DNA from: Prionace glauca
Lineage: Eukaryota > Chordata > Chondrichthyes > Carcharhiniformes > Carcharhinidae
Assembly (NCBI GenBank): GCA_037974335.1
Contig: CM075760.1
Coordinates: 25,703,197 to 25,767,196, forward strand
Length of the DNA stretch: 64,000 bases
Direction: 5' to 3'
Made by a program: the position numbers and the translations under genes. The notes under the pieces were generated by a model that was not told where the DNA came from, made no database searches, and saw only the letters and a list, made by a program, of their open reading frames with translations. This document shows, piece after piece, positions 55,450 through 64,000 of the stretch (its first letter is position 1; the number at the start of each line of letters is the position of its first letter).

Positions 55450-55790
55450 TTATGGTCCAGAGTTCCTCCTGCAAAAGGAGAGTCTCATTGCTGTTCATCT
55501 GCAAATTTTCAACTTCAGTTTTTAAAACAGTCTGTTCAGAGTGCATGTTTTAAACTTGATTTTCTTCCATGTTTGTAGTTTCTCCATTGTTTAAATCCAG
55601 AGAGAATATTCCAGTCAATTCCACATTGAAACTGTCTTCTTCTTGCTCTGTTGTAGCTGCAGCTTCATTTTTAATTTCACTTCCCAGACTCAAACTTTCT
55701 GGATTCACTTTTAGAGAGAGCAATTCAAAATGGCTTCTTTTTGTGCCAACAACTCGTTCCTTCGTTCATCAAAATCTTCTTCAGCCATTT
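55450..55790 (-). pseudogene. Degraded acidic coding sequence of unknown family
   Basis: The minus strand starts MAEEDFDERRNELLAQKEAI at 55788. It later shows SLGSEIKNEAAATTEQEEDS, FNVELTGIFSLDLNNGETTN and TVLKTEVENLQMNSNETLLL. Composition (rich in E, N, L, Q) and length of the open pieces suggest a former protein exon or coiled-coil region, broken by a few shifts/stops. I do not recognise it. Confidence 0.3.
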
Positions 55791-55819
55791 AAAAAATGTT
55801 GTTAAAATTAATTTTCTGT

Positions 55820-56425
55820 TCAAGCAAAAATGTTGAACATTCCCATTTGGAGACTATGTGATCTCGGGCTTCAGAAACAGAGGAATTGAGAACAAAAGCA
55901 GGGAAATTAGGCTGATAGTTTTAAAAGCTCTGGTTAGGCCACAATAGGAAACGGAGTCCAGTTCTGGTCACCACACTTTTGGAAGGACATGAGGGTCCTT
56001 GAGAGGGTGCAGAGGAGATTTATTGGAATAGTTCCAGGAATGACGAGTTTTATCCACAAGGCTAGGCTGGAAAAGCTGGGGTTGTTCTCCTTGGAGAAAA
56101 GGAGATAGAGAGGAGATTTGTTCAAGATGTACAAAATTAAAATAGATTAAATAAAGTGAGAAGGAAAAACTGTTCCCATTCGCTGACGGTGCAAGGATGA
56201 GGATGTACAGATTTATATATATTCTTAGCGAGAGAAACAAGGGGATATGAGAAAGGGATGTTTTATGCAATGAGAGGGAACTCACTGCCTGTGAGGGTGG
56301 TGGAAGCAGAGACAATGAATGATTTAACAAGGAAAGTGGATGGATACTTGCGGGAAATAGAACTAAAAGGATAAAGGGATACAACGGGGCAGGTTTACCC
56401 CATGAGAATAATTCCAGAACTGAGA
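55820..56425 (+). mobile_element. Old CR1-type LINE relic
   Basis: Reads GNQVLVTTLLEGHEGP-like, RVQRRFIGIVPGMTS-like and LGLFSLEKR-like pieces. Confidence 0.55.
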
Positions 56426-56429
56426 GCAT

Positions 56430-56760
56430 TTAACTCTCTGAAAATGCCGGTGTTATTTTTGTCTGGAAAACTGAAGACTGATGGAAATCGTCAAGATTAT
56501 GGAGGGGTTCAATAATCCAGTACGGATTTAATGAGAAACCTCTTTAGCCAGAGAGTGGTGAGAATGTAGAACTCATTACCACAGTGAGTGGTTGAGGTGA
56601 ACAGCATGAATACACTGAAGGGGAAGCGAGATACATGAGGGAGAAAGGAATAGAAGGATATGCTGATGGGGGGAGATGAAGAGGGTTGGGTGGAGGCTCA
56701 ACTGAGACCAGTTGAGCCGACTGGCCTGGCCCCGTGCTATAGGCTCAATGGAACAGAGAC
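56430..56760 (+). mobile_element. Second old LINE 3' end
   Basis: Remains of a CR1-type end with GAAACCTCTTTAGCCAGAG and GACTGGCCTGGCCCCGTGCT. Confidence 0.45.
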
Positions 56761-57012
56761 AAATGTATTTATTTTAGATCTCCTTGAATGGTCAGAGAAA
56801 CAGGATTAACTATCCAAGATAAAATAAATGTCCTTCATCAGCTTGTGTGGATCATTTGTGGAAATGCGCTCTCCAGCCCACTGGAAACAAATTCGTGAGA
56901 AAGACCAATCCAGCAGAGAGAAACCTTCTAACTCTCCCACTTCACCCACTGTCAGAATGAACACGGTTCAGTCCTGGGTGTGATTAACAGCAGCAGGATC
57001 CAATTCCTATCA

Positions 57013-57771
57013 TCACTTGTGAACTCGCTGGTGATTGTGCAAGTAGATTGGCCGACTGAATCTCTTCCCACACTCAGAGCAGGTGAGTGTCCTCTCCGCA
57101 GTGTGAAGGCGCTGGTGTATCTGCAGGCTGGATGAATCAATGAATGCTTTCCCACACTCACAGCAGGTGGGTGGCCACTCCCCAGTGTGAATCCGCTGGT
57201 GTGCCTTCAGGAAGGATGGTCGACTGAATCCCTTCCCACACTCGGAGCAGGTAAACGGCCTCTCTTTGGTGTGAACCCGTTGGTGTATCCGAAGGCTTGA
57301 TGAGTCAATGAATGCCTTCCCACACTCAGTACAGGTGAACGGCCTCTCCCCAGTGTGAACGCGCTGGTGTATCCGCAGGTTGGAGGAATGAGAGAATCCC
57401 TTTCCACAATCAGAGCAGGTGAACGGCTTCTCCCCAGTGTGAACTCGCTGGTGTGCCTGCAAGTGAGATAACCGACTGAATCCCATCTCACACTCAGAGC
57501 AAGTGAATGGCCTTTCCCCAGTGTGAATTCGCTGGTGCATCAGCAGATCAGATGAAGTAGTGAATCCCTTCCCACACTCGGAGCAGGTGAATGGCCTCTC
57601 CTTGGTGTGAACCCACTGGTGTCTCATTAGGTGGGATGAATGAGTGAATCCCTTCCCACACTGAGAGCAGGTGAACGGCCTCTCCCCAGTGTGACTGCGT
57701 CGATGAATTTCCAGCTGAGACGGGGATTTGAATCCCTTCCCACAATCCCCACATTTCCATGGTTTGTCCAT
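57013..57771 (-). CDS. Poly-C2H2 zinc-finger protein, 9 fingers (gene D)
   Basis: From [10 protein letters not shown] (57771) to HQRVHK-stop (57013), 252 residues carry nine C2H2 fingers. Predicted nuclear DNA-binding protein. Fingers 6 and 8 are near-duplicates ([15 protein letters not shown]), as are 7 and 9 ([22 protein letters not shown]), so a two-finger unit was duplicated. Linkers deviate before finger 3 and finger 7 (HTKERPF), and finger 8 begins WPPTC. The frame is open upstream to 57849 but MDK is the family start. Acceptor TTTTACAG on the minus strand at 58079-58078. Confidence 0.87.
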   Translation of the reverse strand: MDKPWKCGDCGKGFKSPSQLEIHRRSHTGERPFTCSQCGKGFTHSSHLMRHQWVHTKERPFTCSECGKGFTTSSDLLMHQRIHTGERPFTCSECEMGFSRLSHLQAHQRVHTGEKPFTCSDCGKGFSHSSNLRIHQRVHTGERPFTCTECGKAFIDSSSLRIHQRVHTKERPFTCSECGKGFSRPSFLKAHQRIHTGEWPPTCCECGKAFIDSSSLQIHQRLHTAERTLTCSECGKRFSRPIYLHNHQRVHK

Positions 57772-58077
57772 GGCGCGGGTATCCCTGTCTCCAGCCACAC
57801 AAAGCATCTGTACAATCTCTTCCTGTTGTAAATGGTGATGGTCTCTCAAGTTATGAAACTGTCACTGGAACATTCTCACTCAGGTGTTTGAGTCCTGCTG
57901 CTTTTCCAGTCACACTGATGTTCAAAACTTTCTGAAGCAGACAGAACAAGAAAAATTTCTCCTTGTAGATTCAAAGGCTAATGATATTCAGATCCTGATA
58001 ATCAAGTGACTTTATCAATTCTTCACTTGATGCTTGATTTGAATTTTGTGTCTGCAAATCCTCCCCCTTTGAAGATC
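57772..58077 (-). other. 5' UTR of gene D with fossil finger
   Basis: Carries [20 protein letters not shown]-like remains of an N-terminal finger and a 5' sequence shared with genes A, B and E (GGATTTGCAGACACAAAATT). Confidence 0.5.
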
Positions 58078-58199
58078 CTGTAAAAGAGGTTTACAAATTT
58101 CATCACTGTCAGTTAAGGACAGAATCTACAATTGGTAGCTGTTAATTTCTATGAATCTTTATTTTCTATTTTGTTCCCCGAAAGCTGTAAATAACTGTC

Positions 58200-58400
58200 C
58201 CACGCTCTCCCTGCATTACCTGGAGTATTGTGTGGAGGCTTTGTCTCCTTACTAAAGGAAGGATACAAATGCAAGAAAGAGAGTGGAGCAAAGGTTCATT
58301 CGACAAATTCCTGGAAGGGTGAGAGTTTCCTATGACAAAATTGGGCCTCTATTCTCTCAGAGTTTCAACGAATAAGAGCTGATCTTACGTAACAATTGTA
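58200..58400 (+). mobile_element. Old CR1-type LINE relic
   Basis: LEYCVEALSPY-like, RRFIRQIPGR-like and [12 protein letters not shown]-like pieces. Confidence 0.45.
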
Positions 58401-58483
58401 GATGTATCAATGTTGTTATGATCCCTATGAGTACAATAACCTTAAAATTAATAAATTCCCAGACAAATCCAATGGAATGGAGA

Positions 58484-59062
58484 CCGCAGCTGGAGTACTG
58501 TGTGCAGTTTTGGGCGCCGTACTTACGCAAGGATATTTTGGCCTTGGAGGGAGTGCAGAGGAGGTTTACTCGGCTGATGCCGGAGTTGAGGTGGTTGAGC
58601 TATGAGGAGAGGCTGAATAAATTAGGCTTGTACTCGTTAGAGTTTAGAAGAATGAGGGGAGATCTCATTGAGACGTATAAGATGATGAATGGGATGGATA
58701 GGATATAGGTGGAGAGACTCTTCCCGCTCAGAAAGGATAGTAGGACTAGGGGGCACAGCCTCAAGATAAAGGGGGGGGGGGCGGTTTAGAACGGAGTTGA
58801 GGAGGAACTTCTTCACTCAAAGGGTGGTGAATCTCTGGAATTTTCTGCCCATTGAAGTGGTGGAGGCTGCCTTGCTAAATATTTTTAAGACGCGGGTTGA
58901 TGGATTTCTGATAAGAGAGGGGATTAAGGGTTATGGGGAGAGGGCGGGGATGTGGAACTGAGCAGCGACAGATCAGCCATGATCTTATTGAATGGTGGGG
59001 CAGGCTCGAAGGGCTGGATGGCCTACTCCTGCTCTTATTTCTTATGTCCTTATGTTGTTCTT
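58484..59062 (+). mobile_element. CR1 family-2 LINE, 3' end
   Basis: [37 protein letters not shown] and [20 protein letters not shown], then FFTQRVVNLWNFLPIEVVEA and the TCTTATGTCCTTATG tail. 5'-truncated. A G-run near 58771 disturbs the frame. Confidence 0.85.
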
Positions 59063-59399
59063 ATGAATAAAGCAAAGGGAAAGATTCCACCTTTTAATAA
59101 ATGTTGCAATAATCAAATTAAAATCAACGTCAATGAATCATGCATTAGCAGACAAACAGTATTTGAATAGACAGGATAAATTTGACTTTTAAAAAGCTCA
59201 GACAATAAAAACAGGTTTCACAAAATCACAAACATTTTCCCCCCTCAGTATATTTGGCTCTAATTTCAGTTCCAGAGTTCCACAACTCTCTGTATTTCCA
59301 GGGGGAGAAAGAAAGTGTTTTACTCACAAATATGAGCTGGAGGAGGAGGTTTCAGTCTGTGTGTGAAGCTAAAAACAGAAGCTGTGCTGTTTCAAATCA
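59063..59399. other. No gene recognised
   Basis: AT-rich lead into the CpG promoter. Confidence 0.35.
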
Positions 59400-60075
59400 A
59401 ACTGCGGGACTTGGGAGAAAATGATGGGAAGAGATTTTGCAAAGTCCCCTCCCCCACTCCCTCAGCTGGCAGCCCAGCACGCAGGCGCAGAGAGCGCTGC
59501 TGAGCCGAGCTGTCCGGAGCAGGCGCAGTGCGGCTGCCGCCAGCGGTCGCTCTCGATGTCTTTTTGGAGCAGCCGGAGGGGGGAGGGGGAGATCACCGAG
59601 CGGCTTCTCGCTCTGGCCGGAGCCGCCAGCCGCTTGTCTGGAAACCTTGGCTCGAGGAGGGGGGGGGAGGGGAAGGGGGGGGAACAATGGGTGGGGGCGG
59701 GGCTCCCGGGTCCGCTCGCCTGGGCCTGCGCACTGGAACCCCGAGATGTCATGGCAGAGCAGACTGATTCCTGTTGGCTGATTCTAACGCTCAGTCTCTC
59801 ATTGGAGCAAAAAGACGACATTGCGGATTGGACAAAAGCCCCGCGCGGCCGGAGGTCAAACAGTCTCCGCCCCCACGTGGGCTCTGGTTCCGCTTCCTCG
59901 TTGTCTTCATTGACCAATGGGAAGAGCTGGAGGACCGGAAAGACTCTGATCATCCAGCCAATCAGAGTGCGGGATCACCCCGTGTTGTCTGAATGTGGAG
60001 CTGGTCAAGTGGCTGCTTCTCTCTCTCTGAAGATTCAGCCTCACACATCACAAATTTCTCCTCAGTCCAATATCT
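59400..60075 (+). promoter_or_regulatory. CpG promoter and probable first exon of zinc-finger gene E
   Basis: Strong CpG and GC enrichment, CAGGCGCAGAG and CAGGCGCAGTGCGGCTGC NRF1/Sp1-like sites, G-runs near 59660-59700, four CCAAT-type boxes (ATTGG 59801 and 59827, CCAAT 59914 and 59959) and a clean donor ATATCT|GTGAGT at 60075/60076. Several long frames here (for example 220 residues from 59421) are read-through of this GC-rich block and not supported as proteins. Confidence 0.6.
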
Positions 60076-60216
60076 GTGAGTAAAACACTTTACATTTCTT
60101 TTCTCATTATGGGGAAATTGGGGACTTGCAGCAACTGCAGGGAAAGGAAGTGAATCCAGGGAGGCTGCAGACTCTGGAAAGATTGGCCCAGGTCTCTCTC
60201 CGTCTTGAACACATTG

Positions 60217-60610
60217 GTATCCTTTGCTCCTTCAGCTTGACACATTTATTTGTCTGGCTACTGGGATGGTCTCTTTCCGAATGTTCACAATTAAAGAGGT
60301 GGTTTTCCCAGTGGATGGCTAACCTTCAAGGGGACAGTAAATTAATATAGCACACAGGTATACCTGGTGTTGTTGCGGTACATATCAGACATTATTTATG
60401 GTTCTGTAAAATGTTTACTGTTATTTCTACACTTTAATATAGTACTGTATATCTTTGGGGTCCTTGCAAAATAGAAGAGATCATTCAACAGTTCCAGTCC
60501 TTCCCAATCCTTCATCAAACAATCTAGTTAGCTCCATTTCTCCCTAAATAACTGTACTTGTGGAAGTTTATTTGTTTCACGTACCAACCCGTTCCGTTTT
60601 GAAATAAGTG
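60217..60610 (+). repeat. Block shared with 44110-44530
   Basis: CAGCTTGACACATTTATTTG, TGGTCTCTTTCC, TTATTTATGGTTCTGTAA and CAATCTAGTTAGCTCC match the other copy on the same strand. It lies in the presumed first intron of gene E. Confidence 0.6.
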
Positions 60611-60767
60611 ACCACTACTTCCACAATCTTCATAGGCAGAGAGGCAGATTATGACTATTCACTTTCTAAATAATATTCTTCCTCAAATACCCTGCTACTA
60701 TACTGCTAATTAAGAAATAGAGTACGGTAGAACACACATTTTTCATCCAGTTATGTACATGATGTGG

Positions 60768-61085
60768 AGATGCTGGTGTTGTACCGGGGTGAGCACGGTA
60801 AGACGTCTCACCACACCAGATTAAAGTCTAATAGATTCATATGGAATCCATAATGTGGAGGTGCTGGTGTTGGACTGGGATAGGCACAGTAAGAAGTCTC
60901 ACAACACCAGATTAAAGTCCAACAGGTTCATTTCAAAACACGACACAAGATTAAAGTCCAACAGGTTCATTTGGAATCACCAGTTTTCGGAGCGCTGCTC
61001 CTTCAACAGATGTCTCATCTGATGAAGAAGCAGCACTCCAAAAGCTCATGATACAAACAAACCTGTTGGACTTTAACCCAGTTAT
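60768..61085 (+). mobile_element. Composite Penelope-like terminal repeats
   Basis: Two head-body copies (GATGTGGAGATGCTGGTGTT at 60769, ATGTGGAGGTGCTGGTGTT at 60852) and a body copy near 60950-60990, then an inverted end (61008-61075) with GATGAAGAAGCAGCACTCC and CTGTTGGACTTTAACC. Around the junction both strands show a short stem and an A-rich block of hammerhead type. Decayed. Confidence 0.6.
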
Positions 61086-61194
61086 ATATATTCACATGAT
61101 ATATACTACTGCGTGTTAAGAATTTCAGGTTTCTTTGAAGCTGTCAATTAGAACAAATCACTCCTTCACTATATATTTTTTAAAACAGTAAAGG

Positions 61195-61320
61195 AATTAA
61201 GTGTTTTGATGAGGTAAGTGGAGCAAGGTCCATGAAAAGATCAACTATGATCTTATTGAATGCAGAGCAGCTTGGGAGGTCTGGTGCTGTACTTCTGCTT
61301 CTAGTTCTTATGTTCTTGTA
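61195..61320 (+). mobile_element. CR1 family-2 3' tail, old
   Basis: TATGATCTTATTGAATGCAG and TAGTTCTTATGTTCTTG. Confidence 0.5.
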
Positions 61321-61601
61321 ACTGTTTGACTGATATTTGGACAGCAGAGTGAAAATGGCAAAAATTGCTGGAATTTTACCGGCACACAGCCCGAAGCTCA
61401 TATGACCCCGTAAGAGAATGCCATGCTGCACACCTCACCTGCCCTAATTCTGGGGCAAATGTGCCAGTAAAATTTTGGCCAATGTGTCTGGGTGGATTTT
61501 TGAGGAATTATAGAGGAAAGACGATTCTATAGAAACTAGAATTTTGGGTTTTGAATTTCTATTCTGCACAAAGTGACAACTTTCATGAACTGCTTTTACA
61601 G

Positions 61602-61855
61602 GATATTTGGAGACGATTTGCAGACATACATCCCAAAAGATTTTAAGCAACAGCGTAACTGGAAAAGCACCAAGACGCACACACACAGCCGAGTGAGTGC
61701 TTCAGTGAACTGACTGTGGAAAGAGCTTTAACCAGTTACACAGCCTGAAAAAATATCACACCATTCACAGTGAGGAGAAACAGTACACGCGTTGTGTGTG
61801 TGGACGAGACTTCAACTGATCATCGAACCTGGAGAGAGACAAGGACACCTGCATC
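61602..61855 (+). other. 5' UTR of gene E with fossil fingers
   Basis: Starts after TGCTTTTACAG (acceptor AG 61600-61601). It reads CGKSFNQLHSLKKYHTIH, RCVCGRDFN, stop, SSNLERDKDT before the ATG, in the same frame as the ORF. The stop after FN is also present upstream of gene B. Confidence 0.6.
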
Positions 61856-63198
61856 ATGGAGACACCATGGAAATGTGGGGACTGTGGGAAGAAATTCAGA
61901 TACCCATCAGAGCTGGAGATTCATCGACGCAGTCACACAGGGGAGAAACCATTCACCTGTTTCAAATGTGGGAGGGGATTCAGTAATTCATCCAACTTAT
62001 TGAAACACAAACGGGTTCACAGTGAGGAGAGGCCGTTCACCTGTTCTGACTGTGGCAAGGGATTCAAATCCTTATCAGTGCTAGAGATTCATTGGCGGAT
62101 TCACACTGGAGAGAGGCCATTCACCTGCTCCGAGTGTGGGAAGAGATTCGCTCATTTATCCAACTTTCTGACACACAAGCGGGTTCACACTGGGGAGAGG
62201 CCTTTCTCCTGCTCTGTGTGTGAGAAGAGATTCAGTGATTCATCCAGTCTGCGGAAACACAAGCAAGTTCACACTGGAGAGAGGCCTTTCTCCTGCTGTG
62301 TGTGTAGGAAGAGATTCAGAGATTCATCCACCCTGCGGAAGCATGAGCGAGTTCACACTGGGGAGAGGCCATTCACCTGCTCTGACTGTGGGAAAGGATT
62401 CACTCGGTCATCCCACCTGCTGATGCACCAACAAATCCACACAGGGGAGAGATCTTTCACCTGCACCGTGTGTGGGAAGGGATTCAGTGCATCATCTACC
62501 TTGCAGAACCACCAGGCAGTTCATACTGGGGAGAGGCCATTCCCCTGCTCCGTGTGTGGGAAGGCATTTACACAGTTATCTGCCCTGCTGCGACACCAGG
62601 CAGTTCACACTGGAGAGAGGCCATTCCCCTGCTGTGTGTGTGGGAAAAGATTCAGAGATTCATCCACCCTGCGAAAGCACGAGCGAGTTCACATGGGGAA
62701 AGACCATTCACCTGCTCTGACTGTGGGAAGGGATTCACTCGGTCATCCCATCTGCTGATGCATCAACGAGTTCACACAGGGGAGAGACCTTTCACCTGCA
62801 CCGTGTGTGGGAAGGGATTCAGTGCATCATCTACCCTGCAGAACCATCAGGCTGTTCACACTGGGGAGAAGCCATTCCCCTGCTCTGTGTGTGGGAAGGG
62901 GTGTACTAGGTCCATCAGTCTGCAGAAACACCAGCAAATTCACTCTGGAGAGCCTGTTCACCTGCACTGAGTGTGGGAAGGGATTCATTCATTCCTCCAG
63001 CCTCTGGAAACACCAGCGAGTTCACACCGGGGAGAAGCCATTCACCTGCGCTGAACGTGGGAAGGGATTTGCTGATCCTTCCAACCTGTGGAAGCACAAG
63101 CAAGTTCACACAGAGGAGAGAGACTGTTCACCTGCTCCGAGTGTAGGAAAGGATTCACAGGCATCCAAGCTGCTGAGACACTGGCAATCACACTGATT
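61856..63198 (+). CDS. Poly-C2H2 zinc-finger gene with frameshifts, 10 + about 6 fingers (gene E)
   Basis: The first frame (61856-62758) starts [10 protein letters not shown] and holds ten C2H2 fingers before a one-base loss near 62693 turns HTGERPF into HMGKDHS and ends the frame 22 codons later. Beyond it, in a second frame (to 62970), are fingers 11-13. A second shift near 62950 leads to fingers 14 and 15 ([10 protein letters not shown] has Arg for Cys), and a third near 63120 ends the array. So the gene encodes a 300-residue ten-finger protein at most. Fingers 6-9 and 10-13 repeat one order (RDSSTL, TRSSHL, SASSTL, then a fourth), showing four-finger module duplication. Nuclear DNA-binding role by family. 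Sequencing error could explain a shift; three make decay more likely. Confidence 0.78.
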
Positions 63199-63639
63199 AG
63201 AGACCTTTTAAATACTCTGCCTGTGGGTGTGAATTGTATAATTTGAGGTTTAGTATACACAAGCAGTGGACATTGATTTACATGAGCACATATAAAGATA
63301 CACTTACTGACAAAGCATGGAATGGTTTGGGAATTATATACTTGTAATATTTCACTCTGTGAATAAATCTGTACTAAGTAAAAATTGGTTCCACTTTCTT
63401 CCTTCACTATAAGGCTGTCAGGATTATAATGTGCTGACAGAGAATGTTTAAAAATACACACAGTTTCCAATCTGGCTTGTTTGAGAAGGAATAATGATAT
63501 CTTTGATAAAAATCAGAAGAGAAAGATGCACATTGTCTTAAAACGACACAAACAATTTGACAGTTTAAAAGTCCTGCTTCAAGATACAGGAGCAGATGGT
63601 GAAGAGTTTACGAGACTCATACAAGAGATTAGTGGAAAG
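63199..63639 (+). other. 3' flank of gene E
   Basis: 63398-63450 matches 53040-53095. The small frame at 63481-63714 is unsupported. Confidence 0.4.
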
Positions 63640-63689
63640 TGTACAATGTTTCAAAATTGTTGGAGGATGCCATCACATCCCAACAGTAA

Positions 63690-64000
63690 ACCTGCCCTTT
63701 GCGTTTGGGGCTGAACCTGTGGCACCAGCTGAGTTTCTGAATGATGAGTTGTGAGATGTGTGTGAACACATGAACATTTTGGTCATGAACACGGCAGCTG
63801 AAAGATGGATGCTGTGAAAGGAATCAAGCAGTGATCGATTAAATGTTGCAGAAAATCTCAGCTGATCAGCTAAACTTCAAATTGATAACTGCGCTGATAT
63901 GGACAATTCACGTAAAGAATTCACGTCAGTTGATTGGAGAGTATAATCCCTGTCAATTGGTCAATGGGAGAAATTCCAAATGACCCTCTGTGCTGGATGA
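63690..64000 (+). mobile_element. Ty3/Gypsy LTR-retrotransposon fossil, integrase region
   Basis: The + strand shows short pieces resembling the integrase core of fish Ty3/Gypsy elements, spread over more than one frame. It is a broken fossil with several breaks, seemingly 5'-truncated here, and it continues past the end of the window. No LTR is seen. Confidence 0.5.

Noticed and set aside
59421-60083. 220-residue + strand frame in the CpG block
   Set aside because: GC-rich read-through with no domain; overlapping frames of similar length on both strands; contains CCAAT boxes and a splice donor, so it is treated as promoter and exon 1.

Overview
The window looks like a cartilaginous-fish (elasmobranch) chromosome segment. 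The reasons are the dense CR1-type LINEs, tRNA-headed SINEs with the central domain I associate with V-SINE/HE1 elements, Penelope-like (PLE) terminal repeats, intron-bearing and intronless tRNA genes, arrays of C2H2 zinc-finger genes, and T-cell-receptor alpha/delta-like V segments with 23-bp-spacer recombination signals. No species name can be proved from the sequence alone.

Layout. 1-5.4 kb: a minus-strand poly-zinc-finger gene (11 fingers) with a CpG-rich promoter near 5.1-5.4 kb (NRF1- and YY1-type motifs), a 72-74 bp minisatellite and a hairpin-shaped PLE copy. 5.4-11.5 kb: LINE and tRNA relics. 11.5-28.7 kb: an immune-receptor V region. It is built as a large, diverged inverted duplication (arms about 11.5-16.35 and 23.87-28.73 kb, spacer about 7.5 kb). 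Each arm carries the same three V units: a V relic, then a divergently oriented pair. The spacer has three more V units, one of which (minus strand, 19.37-20.33 kb) has a split leader, an intact V exon and a good RSS. No D, J or C segment was seen. 28.7-36 kb: repeats and a tRNA group (Ile-UAU with intron, Gln-UUG, Arg-ACG and an Asn relic). 36-41.7 kb: SINEs, a 52-bp minisatellite and a CR1 copy with a 5' inversion. 41.9-63.2 kb: a zinc-finger cluster with four long genes (minus 42.0-43.3, plus 48.5-49.4, minus 57.0-57.8, plus 61.9-63.2 with frameshifts) and several broken relatives, with CpG promoters at 46.3-46.9 and 59.4-60.1 kb. 63.7-64 kb: a fossil Ty3/Gypsy fragment that runs off the window.

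How it fits together. The zinc-finger genes share one architecture: a non-coding first exon at a CpG promoter, an intron, then an exon that begins after a conserved TTTTACAG-like acceptor, contains fossil fingers in its 5' UTR, and holds the whole finger ORF. No KRAB, SCAN or BTB domain was seen. The V segments point both ways, so rearrangement to a J outside this window would need deletion for some and inversion for others.

The most interesting structures are the inverted V-unit duplication, the apparently intronless leader in its best V pair, hairpin PLE copies with hammerhead-like motifs, four-finger modules amplified inside two zinc-finger genes, and a twin-priming-like CR1 insertion. All similarity statements are by eye; no alignment scores were computed.
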